From positions 2,666,001 to 2,730,000 of the forward strand of contig NZ_CP014646.1 in the NCBI RefSeq assembly GCF_001051995.2: a stretch of 64,000 nucleotides of DNA. Reading direction: 5' to 3'. Of the stretch, positions 10,136 through 21,352 are shown in pieces (the stretch's first letter is position 1; each line of letters starts with the position of its first letter). Below the pieces are notes generated by a model. It had not been told where the DNA came from, ran no database searches, and was given only the letters and a program-made list of their open reading frames with translations. The DNA comes from Thauera humireducens (lineage in GTDB: Bacteria > Pseudomonadota > Gammaproteobacteria > Burkholderiales > Rhodocyclaceae). The position numbers and the translations under genes are program-made.

Positions 10136-10867
10136 TCACTTGGCCTTGACGTCTGCGAGCGCCTTCTCGAGTTCCGTCGCCGGCACAAATCCGCCGATCC
10201 GTCGCCCATCGGCGAGGAACAGCGTCGGCGTTCCCGTGATCCGCAGCTTCTGCCCCAACTCCACGTTCTTTACCACGGCATTCACGTCGCAGTCTGCGTT
10301 TGCAGGCACTTTGCCGTCGAGGATCCAGCCGTTCCACGCATTGGCGCGATCCTTGGCACACCAGATGTTGTTCGACTTGCTCGTCGAATCCGGGCTGAGG
10401 ATCGGGTACAGGAAGGTGTAGATCGTCACATCGTCCATGCCGGCAAGTTCCTTGGCCAGACGCTTGCAGTAACCGCAATTCGGATCCTCGAAGCTCGCGA
10501 TCACCCGTGTTCCCTTGCCCCTGACCTGCTTGATCGCCTGGTCGAGCGGCAGGGTTGAAAAGTCGATCGCAGCCAGTTCATTGAGCCTGGCCTGGGTAAC
10601 GTCGCGGCGAGTCTTCATGTCGATGACGCTGCCATCGACGATGAAGCTCCCCTTTTCGTCCGAGTAGACGAGTTGACCGTTCTTCAGCAACACCTCGTAC
10701 AGACCACCGTAAGGCGTCTTGGTCACAGACTCGACCGCAGGCGCCCCGATGAAGGCTTCCATATTCTTGCGAACCGCCTCTTCAGAGGCGCTGGCAGACA
10801 GGCTGGCAACCAGACCCAGCACCGTTGCGACGGCAAGAACTGCGGTACGTTTGGCAAAGAAACTCAT
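10136..10867 (-). CDS. dsbC: thiol:disulfide interchange protein DsbC
   Basis: Periplasmic disulfide isomerase and reductase of 243 aa. A signal peptide of about 27 residues is followed by an N-terminal DsbC dimerisation domain and a thioredoxin fold. The active site is CGYC (C131, C134), and the cis-Pro loop is TGTPTLF. A second Cys pair (NIWCAKD, NADCDV) matches the structural disulfide of DsbC. The ATG at 10867 is preceded by GGAGAG; a TTG one codon earlier is less likely. Confidence 0.92.
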   Translation of the reverse strand: MSFFAKRTAVLAVATVLGLVASLSASASEEAVRKNMEAFIGAPAVESVTKTPYGGLYEVLLKNGQLVYSDEKGSFIVDGSVIDMKTRRDVTQARLNELAAIDFSTLPLDQAIKQVRGKGTRVIASFEDPNCGYCKRLAKELAGMDDVTIYTFLYPILSPDSTSKSNNIWCAKDRANAWNGWILDGKVPANADCDVNAVVKNVELGQKLRITGTPTLFLADGRRIGGFVPATELEKALADVKAK

Positions 10868-10885
10868 CAAGCTCTCCGAAAGGAA

Positions 10886-12061
10886 TCAAAATCGGCCATT
10901 GACCGCATAGCGAATCAGGGCATTGTGTAGGACCGGCAGGCGGCCCGTGAGGTTCATGCCGGCGTTCCGAAGAGCCCCGGCAACCGGATTCCGAACCCCG
11001 AAGAGGCGGTTCAACCCATGCGTCAGGTACTGCAACAGGAAGGGCTCTTCGGCTCGCGCACGCGCGTAGCGCCGCAGCACGGCCAGTTCCCCCGCATCCT
11101 GCCAACTCTGAAGCCCCCCGAGAACTTCCGCCAGCACCTTCGCATCCTGGAACCCGAGGTTGATGCCATGTCCCGAAAGCGGATGAATCGCATGTGCGGC
11201 ATCGCCGATCAGCGCGACACGTTCCTTCACCACCGCGTCGACCCGCATCAAGCGCAGGGAGAACGCCGCGCGCGGCGTAAGCAAGCCGAGAGCGCCGAGC
11301 ACGCGACCGCCCGCCCCCTCAACGCGCGCTACGAACGCGGCCTCGTCCATCCCCATCAGGTCATCGGCCATCTCGTCGGGGGCCGACCAGACCATGGACA
11401 TCCGATTGCCCGGCAGTGGCAGCCAGGCCAGGATGCCGTCATTCCTGAACCATTGATACGCAACGCCTCGATGCGGCTGCGAACACTCGAAGTTTGCCAC
11501 CACGGCCCGCTCACCATAGGCCGACACCCGCGCCTCGATCGCGGCCTGCGCACGTACCCAGGAGTCCCGTCCGTCGGCACCCACGATCAAGCTCGCTGAT
11601 AGGGTCCGGCCATCATCCACCCGCAATGCCGCGCCTGTTGGCCGAATCTCGAGCGCCTGCGGCCGAGCAGGACAAAACAAGGTCACATTATGCTGTCGCC
11701 TGAGGCTTTCCCACAGCTCTAGATGAACGCGGCTCGACTCCCCGATCCATGCGAGCTCGGACAAACCTGATTCATACGCTGAGAAACAGATCGCTCCACC
11801 GTCGTCGCCAAACACCCGCATCTCGGAGACGGGCTGCAGACGCGCCGGATCGATATGGCGCCAGGCGCCCAACTCATCCAGAAATCGCGCGCTTGCCGGA
11901 CTGTATGCATAGACTCGCTGGTCCCAAGACTCCAACCGCACCGGAGGGCTCACCTCCACGACAGCGATCCGGAGGCTCGAGCGCCGCAAGGCTACCGCCA
12001 GGGCTGCGCCGGCGAGCCCACCGCCAACAATCACAAGATCGAAATCCATTCCGGACACCAT
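10886..12061 (-). CDS. UbiH/UbiF/COQ6-family FAD-dependent hydroxylase
   Basis: Flavoprotein monooxygenase of 391 aa that hydroxylates the ring of ubiquinone precursors. It has an N-terminal Rossmann GGGLAGAALA, a central GADGRDSWVR, and the family signature GDAAHAIHPLSGHG before residue 300. Which ring position it modifies (UbiH, UbiF or UbiI role) cannot be read from the sequence. The start may be the second Met (12049, MDFDLVIVGGG). It lies between the rrn terminator and dsbC and is read in the same direction as both. Confidence 0.85.
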   Translation of the reverse strand: MVSGMDFDLVIVGGGLAGAALAVALRRSSLRIAVVEVSPPVRLESWDQRVYAYSPASARFLDELGAWRHIDPARLQPVSEMRVFGDDGGAICFSAYESGLSELAWIGESSRVHLELWESLRRQHNVTLFCPARPQALEIRPTGAALRVDDGRTLSASLIVGADGRDSWVRAQAAIEARVSAYGERAVVANFECSQPHRGVAYQWFRNDGILAWLPLPGNRMSMVWSAPDEMADDLMGMDEAAFVARVEGAGGRVLGALGLLTPRAAFSLRLMRVDAVVKERVALIGDAAHAIHPLSGHGINLGFQDAKVLAEVLGGLQSWQDAGELAVLRRYARARAEEPFLLQYLTHGLNRLFGVRNPVAGALRNAGMNLTGRLPVLHNALIRYAVNGRF

Positions 12062-12144
12062 GTGCTGTTACCGAGATTCCACGATTCTGCCGCGGCACTC
12101 CCGGCGCGTCATGCTGAATCTCTTATTTCGTTCGCTACAAGCGT

Positions 12145-12184
12145 AAAAACGCCCAGACATCGTTTTGATGCTGGGCGTTTTTTT
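12145..12184 (-). terminator. intrinsic terminator of the rrn operon
   Basis: Perfect 12-bp stem (AAAAACGCCCAG at 12145-12156, CTGGGCGTTTTT at 12171-12182) extended by CATC/GATG around a short loop. T-runs lie on both sides. It begins 6 bases past the 5S gene on the minus strand, so it ends rrn transcription before the ubiquinone hydroxylase gene. Confidence 0.85.
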
Positions 12185-12189
12185 GGTTA

Positions 12190-12304
12190 GTCTGACGATG
12201 ACCTACTTTCACGAGGGCAATCCTCACTATCATCGGCGCGTTTGTGTTTCACGGTCCTGTTCGGGATGGGAAGGTGTGGTACCACAAAGCTATGGTCGTC
12301 AGAC
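12190..12304 (-). rRNA. rrf: 5S ribosomal RNA
   Basis: About 115 nt. Terminal helix ends GTCTGACGAC and GTCATCGTCAGAC are complementary. The internal CCCATCCCGAACAGGACCGTGAAAC is split here only in description: it contains the conserved CCGAAC loop and GTGAAAC. It is the last gene of the rrn operon. Ends are set from the terminal pairing. Confidence 0.93.
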
Positions 12305-12401
12305 TTTGACTTGTTACCTGGGGTTGATCCAGGCCAAAGCGGGAAGAAGTGTTGTGTGATTGGGTGTTTTTTGACACCGGTGTTACGAGTTTGTCTTGAA
12401 T

Positions 12402-12410
12402 AAGGTTATA

Positions 12411-12418
<8 letters not shown>
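12402..12418 (-). other. 23S processing stem, 3' arm
   Basis: AAGGTTATAGGATCAAG on the plus strand is the exact reverse complement of 15288-15304, a perfect 17-bp pairing that closes the 23S precursor. It is the expected RNase III substrate and includes the mature terminal helix. Confidence 0.75.
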
Positions 12419-15287
<2,869 letters not shown>

Positions 15288-15294
<7 letters not shown>

Positions 15295-15304
15295 CTATAA
15301 CCTT
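15288..15304 (-). other. 23S processing stem, 5' arm
   Basis: CTTGATCCTATAACCTT pairs perfectly with 12402-12418 across the whole 23S gene. Confidence 0.75.
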
Positions 15305-15555
15305 AGCGCCTCTTGTCGAAGCACCGGTCATAAGACGAACTCGTTTGTGCGATCACACCACTGCTGACAACGGTGATGTGATCAATGCAATCACACAACT
15401 TGCAGTACGCACCGGCTCGGTACGTACTACACTTCTTCCACTTTGTTAAAGAGCGAACCTCAAACAACCGACAGTTTGCGCTGCCGATCGAGAAGTCAGA
15501 GATGATGACATCGCTATCGTCATGTCTGACTACTCGAATGCGTCTGCACGAGTCC
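15305..15555 (-). other. tRNA-Ala to 23S internal transcribed spacer with boxA
   Basis: Gene-free spacer of about 250 bases. Read on the minus strand it carries the antitermination boxA GCTCTTTAACAA (around 15443-15455), the binding site for NusB/S10. The rest shows no gene or tRNA. Confidence 0.75.
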
Positions 15556-15631
15556 TGGTGGAGCTGGTCGGGATCGAACCGACGACCTACGGCTTGCAAA
15601 GCCGCCGCTCTCCCAGCTGAGCTACAGCCCC
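15556..15631 (-). tRNA. alaT: tRNA-Ala (TGC)
   Basis: 76 nt with encoded CCA. The acceptor arms GGGGCTG and CAGCTCC pair with G-U wobbles. The anticodon loop is TTTGCAA and the T loop TTCGATC. It lies in the 16S-23S spacer. Confidence 0.97.
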
Positions 15632-15658
15632 GTCCTTCTCGAGCAACCCAAAAAAGCT

Positions 15659-15735
15659 TGGTGGGTCTGGTTGGATTCGAACCAACGACCCCCGCCTTAT
15701 CAAGACGGTGCTCTAACCGACTGAGCTACAGACCC
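15659..15735 (-). tRNA. ileT: tRNA-Ile (GAT)
   Basis: 77 nt with encoded CCA. Acceptor arms GGGTCTG and CAGACCC pair perfectly. The anticodon loop is TTGATAA and the T loop TTCGAAT. It lies 27 bases upstream of tRNA-Ala in the rrn spacer. Confidence 0.97.
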
Positions 15736-15759
15736 TCACGCCTTCGAGGCTCTTGGTCT

Positions 15760-15785
15760 GAACAACCGATAAGTTGTGGATACTT
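15760..15785 (-). other. 16S processing stem, 3' arm
   Basis: The plus-strand run starting GAACAACCGATAAG is nearly the exact reverse complement of the leader segment at 17440-17464. The two pair across the 16S gene to form the RNase III stem. Confidence 0.65.
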
Positions 15786-15808
15786 GGCCGTACGCGGCCT
15801 TTTCTCTT

Positions 15809-17347
<1,539 letters not shown>

Positions 17348-17467
17348 AATCCAGCAAAGTACTCAAAATACTGACTTAATCAGCATGAGCACCTAATCAT
17401 TGCGAAACCAAGCAGCCGAAGCTGCCGACCACAACAACCAAGCACCCACACTTATCGGTTGTTCAAT

Positions 17468-17480
17468 TTTTTAAAGAACC
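17468..17480 (-). promoter_or_regulatory. leader boxA antitermination element
   Basis: GGTTCTTTAAAAA on the minus strand, close to the boxA consensus TGCTCTTTAACA. It is placed in the leader just before the 16S processing arm, as in other rrn operons. Confidence 0.7.
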
Positions 17481-17670
17481 GCTGCCACCCGGCAGCGAAG
17501 AAGCGAGATTATGTTCAACTTCACACAACCTGTCAAGCATCCACCGAAACTTTTTTAACCGCGTCGCCCGAATCATCGAACAACCCAAAGCCCCGGCGAA
17601 CCGCCCGCCTCGCCCCTCCAGCCCCGCCGCCGCTTCAGAAGAAACCGCGTCAGCGCTGAAAGAGGTGCGC

Positions 17671-17698
17671 ATTATAGACACACAAACAGCATCGTCAA
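17671..17698 (-). promoter_or_regulatory. rrn P1-type sigma70 promoter
   Basis: On the minus strand TTGACG (17698-17693), a 16-base spacer, and a consensus TATAAT (17676-17671). It is followed by the GC-rich discriminator GCGCACC, which is typical of promoters under stringent (ppGpp) control. The start should be near 17664, about 315 bases before 16S. Confidence 0.8.
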
Positions 17699-17739
17699 CA
17701 TCAATTCACAATAAAGAAATCTATGCGCGCATACGCAAG

Positions 17740-19137
17740 TCAGAAGCCGGGCGCGGCGGCGTAATTCTCGAAGCGAGTGTTCTCGCCGATGAAGGTCAGG
17801 CGAACGGTGCCGGTCGGACCATTACGATGCTTGCCGATGATCAGCTCCGCCGTCCCCTTGTCCGGAGAGTCGGGGTTATAGACCTCATCGCGATAGATGA
17901 ACATGATGATGTCCGCGTCCTGCTCGATAGCGCCGGATTCGCGCAGATCGGACATGACCGGGCGCTTGTTGGGGCGCTGCTCGAGGCTTCGGTTGAGCTG
18001 CGACAGCGCGATGATCGGCACATGCAACTCCTTGGCGAGCGACTTCACCGAGCGCGAGATCTCCGACAGCTCGGATGCGCGGTTGTCGCCCTCGCGGGTA
18101 CCGCTCATCAGTTGCAGGTAGTCGATGACAACCAGACCGAGACGACCGCATTGGCGCGCGAGCCGACGCACCCGCGCACGCAGATCGATCGGATTGAGAC
18201 CCGGCGTCTCGTCGATGTAGAGCGGGGCATCGTAGAGCTTGCCCATCGCCATCGTCAGCCGCTGCCAGTCGTCATCGGTGAGGCGGCCGCTACGGATCTT
18301 CTGCATGTCGATGCGCCCGACGGACGAAATGAAACGTGTCGCCAACTGGGTGCCAGGCATTTCCATGGAAAAGATGGCCACCGGCAGACGCTGTTCGATG
18401 GCGATGTGCTCGGCGAGATTGAGCGCGAAGGTCGTCTTGCCCATGGCGGGACGGCCGGCGACGATGATCATGTCCGACGGCTGGAGACCCGAGGTCTTGT
18501 CGTCGAGATCGACGAGGCCGGTCGGCACCCCGGTGACCTCGGACGGATTGTCGCGGTCGTAGAGTTCCTGGACCCGGTCGACGACCTGCTTGAGAATCGG
18601 CTGAATGGAGACGAAACCACTGGCGTGACGCGCACCCGCCTCCGCGATCTCGAACACCTTGGCCTCGGCTTCGTCGAGCAGGGCCTTGGCATCCTTGCCG
18701 GATGGACTCAGCGCGCTCGCCGCAATCTCATCCCCCACGGCGACCAGTTTGCGCAAGATTGCCCGCTCACGAACGATTTCGGCGTAACGCCGGATGTTCG
18801 CCGCTGACGGGGTGTTGTTGGCAATCTCGGCGATGTAGGCCAGGCCCCCCGCCTGCTCCGCCTCGCCATTTTTTTCCAGCGACTCGAATACGGTCACGAC
18901 GTCTGCCGGCCGCCCCTGATCGATGAGCTTGGTGATGTGGCGGTAGATCCGGCGATGATCGTCCCGATAGAAATCCGCCTCGTTGGCGAGGTCGGCAACC
19001 CGCTCCCAAGCCTGATTGTCGAGCAGGATGCCGCCAATCAGGGACTGCTCGGCTTCAAGTGAATGAGGCGGAAGCTTGATCTGCGCGACCTGGGGATCGG
19101 ACGCGTAGTCGGAAAAACGGGAAGACGAAGAACTCAT
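17740..19137 (-). CDS. dnaB: replicative DNA helicase DnaB
   Basis: Hexameric 5'-3' helicase of the replication fork, 465 aa. The N-terminal DnaB domain contains LPPHSLEAEQSLIGG. The C-terminal RecA-like domain has Walker A GRPAMGKTT, Walker B LVVIDYLQLM, and the arginine-finger region near LRESGAIEQDAD. The start is the ATG giving MSSSSSRF, with AGGG upstream; nine extra residues in frame before it look untranslated. It lies downstream of rplI after a terminator. A TAGAAT at 19168-19173 on the minus strand could be its own -10 box. Confidence 0.96.
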   Translation of the reverse strand: MSSSSSRFSDYASDPQVAQIKLPPHSLEAEQSLIGGILLDNQAWERVADLANEADFYRDDHRRIYRHITKLIDQGRPADVVTVFESLEKNGEAEQAGGLAYIAEIANNTPSAANIRRYAEIVRERAILRKLVAVGDEIAASALSPSGKDAKALLDEAEAKVFEIAEAGARHASGFVSIQPILKQVVDRVQELYDRDNPSEVTGVPTGLVDLDDKTSGLQPSDMIIVAGRPAMGKTTFALNLAEHIAIEQRLPVAIFSMEMPGTQLATRFISSVGRIDMQKIRSGRLTDDDWQRLTMAMGKLYDAPLYIDETPGLNPIDLRARVRRLARQCGRLGLVVIDYLQLMSGTREGDNRASELSEISRSVKSLAKELHVPIIALSQLNRSLEQRPNKRPVMSDLRESGAIEQDADIIMFIYRDEVYNPDSPDKGTAELIIGKHRNGPTGTVRLTFIGENTRFENYAAAPGF

Positions 19138-19247
19138 CACGAACACCCTTTGAAACCGATGCATCGCATTCTAGCGACGCACGTCATGCCCGAACGTGCG
19201 GCAATACGTAACGGAAAGTCCGCAGCCCGAGCGCGCCGACAGGAAGC

Positions 19248-19275
19248 AAAAAGGGCTGCACCAGGCAGCCCTTTT
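19248..19275 (-). terminator. terminator of the rpsF-rplI operon
   Basis: Perfect 11-bp stem (AAAAGGGCTGC at 19249-19259, GCAGCCCTTTT at 19265-19275) with a 5-base loop. On the minus strand it ends in five T. It separates rplI from dnaB. Confidence 0.85.
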
Positions 19276-19301
19276 CATCAGCGCGCAGAAAGCGTGCGGA
19301 A

Positions 19302-19751
19302 TTACTGCTCGCCGACCACCGAGACGGTGATGGTGGCGACCACGTCGGCGTGCAGACCAATCTCCAGCTGCACTTCGCCAACCTGCTTCAGCGGGCCTTC
19401 CGGCATGCGGATGGCAGCACGATCGATGGTGAAGCCCTGCGCGGCCAGCGCTTCGGAGATGTCGGCATTGCCGACCGAGCCGAACAGGCGGCCATCCATG
19501 CCAGCCTTGCGGGAAACCTGAACGGTCACGCCTTCCAGCTTGGCGGCAGCTTCCTGCGCAGCAGCCAGCTTTTCGGCCTGGACGCGCTCGAGTTCGGCGC
19601 GACGGGCTTCGAACTCGGCCAGGTTGGCTTGCGTGGCACGCTTGGCCTTGCCTTGCGGAATCAGGAAGTTGCGGGCGTAGCCGTCCTTGACCTTGACCAC
19701 GTCACCGAGGCCACCGAGGTTCACGACCTTTTCGAGAAGAATGATTTGCAT
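19302..19751 (-). CDS. rplI: 50S ribosomal protein L9
   Basis: 149 aa, the standard length. The N-terminal 23S-binding domain starts [19 protein letters not shown], with [12 protein letters not shown] near residue 26. A long connecting helix precedes the C-terminal domain. Last gene of the rpsF-priB-rpsR-rplI operon. Confidence 0.97.
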   Translation of the reverse strand: MQIILLEKVVNLGGLGDVVKVKDGYARNFLIPQGKAKRATQANLAEFEARRAELERVQAEKLAAAQEAAAKLEGVTVQVSRKAGMDGRLFGSVGNADISEALAAQGFTIDRAAIRMPEGPLKQVGEVQLEIGLHADVVATITVSVVGEQ

Positions 19752-19766
19752 GAGTTCTATCCCCTC

Positions 19767-20042
19767 TTACAGGTGCAGGTCGGTGTAGGGCATCAGGGCC
19801 AGGAAGCGGGCGCGCTTGACGGCGACCGACAGCTGGCGCTGGTAACCGGCCTTGGTGCCGGTGATGCGCGCCGGCATGATCTTGGCGTTCTCGGTGATGA
19901 AGTCCTTCAGGATCTCGACATCCTTGTAGTCGACTTCTTCGATCTTCTCGGCCGTGAAGCGGCAGAACTTGCGACGCTTGAACAGACCACGACCACCGCG
20001 ATCATCTTTCTTCTTGAACTTGGACTTGGGCTTGAAAGCCAT
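19767..20042 (-). CDS. rpsR: 30S ribosomal protein S18
   Basis: 91 aa with a basic N-terminal extension, then [16 protein letters not shown] and the conserved [12 protein letters not shown]. It binds S6 on the 30S platform, which fits its operon with rpsF. It begins 1 base after the priB stop. Confidence 0.97.
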   Translation of the reverse strand: MAFKPKSKFKKKDDRGGRGLFKRRKFCRFTAEKIEEVDYKDVEILKDFITENAKIMPARITGTKAGYQRQLSVAVKRARFLALMPYTDLHL

Positions 20043-20043
20043 T

Positions 20044-20343
20044 TCAGTTTCCTTCGAGAAATTCGATTGTATTCAGGTGCAGCACCGGACTCCGACTCCG
20101 CAGGCTTCTTGCCGCGAGGAATCCGCTGAGCCGCACCGCCGCCCCGGGCTTCGCTGCCGCCAGCACGCTGGCGAGATCGCCAACGGCCACCGCCTGCACT
20201 TCCACCGAAACGTCTCGGGTCAGCCCCGCTTCGACCTGTTTCGATTCGTGTGCCAACACGCAGCTTGCGATCGGCACTCCGGCAGGCGTTCGACGCAGCG
20301 GCAGCAACTCGGCCACGCGCGCATCGAGGCGCAGTTCATTCAA
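20044..20343 (-). CDS. priB: primosomal replication protein PriB, probable TTG start
   Basis: Single-stranded DNA-binding OB-fold protein of the replication restart primosome, about 99 aa. Recognisable parts are [34 protein letters not shown] and a C-terminal [11 protein letters not shown]. There is no ATG near the expected start. TTG at 20343 aligns with the family N-terminus; another TTG at 20358 would add five residues. The rpsF-priB-rpsR order is diagnostic. Confidence 0.88.
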   Translation of the reverse strand: MNELRLDARVAELLPLRRTPAGVPIASCVLAHESKQVEAGLTRDVSVEVQAVAVGDLASVLAAAKPGAAVRLSGFLAARSLRSRSPVLHLNTIEFLEGN

Positions 20344-20359
20344 TCCCGGGTCAGGCAAC

Positions 20360-20746
20360 TCAGGCGGCAGCCGCTTCGCTGTCGGCCGGCTTCGCTTCGT
20401 CGGACGCCGTGCTCAGCGAGCGCGACTTCTCTTCCTTCATCATCGGCGAAGGCGTGGTGACCGCCTTCTTCATCTTGATGGTGAGGTGGCGCAGCACTGC
20501 ATCGTTGAACTTGAAGGCGTGCTCGAGTTCGTTCAGCGTCTCGCCGTCGCACTCGATGTTCATCAGCACGTAGTGAGCCTTGTGCACCTTCTGGATCGGG
20601 TAGGCCATCTGGCGGCGGCCCCAGTCTTCCAGGCGGTGGATCTGCCCGTTGCGGCCGGTCACGAGCGTCTTGTAGCGCTCGACCATCGCCGGCACCTGTT
20701 CCGATTGGTCAGGGTGGACGATGAAGACGATTTCATAATGTCGCAT
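20360..20746 (-). CDS. rpsF: 30S ribosomal protein S6
   Basis: 128 aa, beginning [19 protein letters not shown] with AAGGAG 5 bases before the ATG. It contains the conserved [20 protein letters not shown] and an Ala/Glu-rich tail. First gene of the operon. Its leader may be autoregulatory (see the findings). Confidence 0.97.
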   Translation of the reverse strand: MRHYEIVFIVHPDQSEQVPAMVERYKTLVTGRNGQIHRLEDWGRRQMAYPIQKVHKAHYVLMNIECDGETLNELEHAFKFNDAVLRHLTIKMKKAVTTPSPMMKEEKSRSLSTASDEAKPADSEAAAA

Positions 20747-20814
20747 GCAAACTCCTTGCGGTTGGTTGTTGCAGCCCCCCGGCATGCGGTCCGGTGGAGC
20801 AAGGGAAGCCCGGC

Positions 20815-20842
20815 AGTCTATCAAGAACTTCTGAAGAATCAA
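20815..20842 (-). promoter_or_regulatory. candidate promoter of the rpsF operon
   Basis: On the minus strand TTGATT (20842-20837), a 16-base spacer, and TAGACT (20820-20815). This predicts a leader of about 60 bases before rpsF. Confidence 0.45.
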
Positions 20843-20985
20843 AGCCCGGCGCATTGTTACCGCCTTGTCTCGGCTGCGTTACAAAAGCCTGCTTACACTC
20901 TGCCGCAGCGCGCAGATGACCGCCTCGCCTAGTATCCAGTGCATCGGGGCCCTGCCCTGCAAGGACAACACGAACGAGGCAGACC

Positions 20986-21324
20986 ATGAATACCACCCTG
21001 ACCCGCAGGCTCGCCGCCACCCTCCTCTGCGGCGGCATCCTTTCGGCTTTCGCGCCGGCCGCACTGGCTGACCGCGATGATCGCGGCCCGTACTGGGGCC
21101 ACCAGAAGCACGCCCACAAGCACAAGCACCACCACCGCCACCACTGGGACGAACGCACCGTCTATCGCGAGAAGGTCATCATCCGCGAGCGTCCGCGCTA
21201 TTACCGCGAACCGATCGTCCATCACCACTACTACGAGCCGGCCTACCGCTCGTACAGCCACAGCCGCGCGCCGGCAGTGGTGATCGGCGTGGACATCCCG
21301 CCACTGGTGATCCCGCTGCGCTGA
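20986..21324 (+). CDS. small His-rich exported protein
   Basis: Protein of 112 aa. A clear Sec signal peptide (residues 1-28, cut after ALA) is followed by a segment full of His and Lys (HQKHAHKHKHHHRHH, about 39-53), then Arg/Tyr-rich repeats and HHHYYEPAYR. The end is a hydrophobic VVIGVDIPPLVIPL. The His clusters suggest divalent metal binding in the periplasm, and the C-terminus could be a beta strand or an outer-membrane contact. I do not recognise a characterised family. It is monocistronic, divergent from rpsF. Confidence 0.75.
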   Translation: MNTTLTRRLAATLLCGGILSAFAPAALADRDDRGPYWGHQKHAHKHKHHHRHHWDERTVYREKVIIRERPRYYREPIVHHHYYEPAYRSYSHSRAPAVVIGVDIPPLVIPLR

Positions 21325-21352
21325 CGGCCAGCACCGGGACCGCCTCCACGCG

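Larger units (their letters stand above)
17348..17739 (-). other. rrn promoter and leader region
   Basis: Gene-free stretch between dnaB and 16S. Read on the minus strand it holds, in order, an AT-rich UP-like segment (about 17699-17722), the promoter (17671-17698), boxA (17468-17480), the 16S processing arm (17440-17464), and a UUCG-capped hairpin (GCAGC-TTCG-GCTGC at 17412-17425). Nothing in it looks coding. Confidence 0.8.

Noticed and set aside
17665..18807. A 380-residue plus-strand frame opposite dnaB
   Set aside because: DnaB motifs are unambiguous on the minus strand; the other frame begins inside the rrn promoter.
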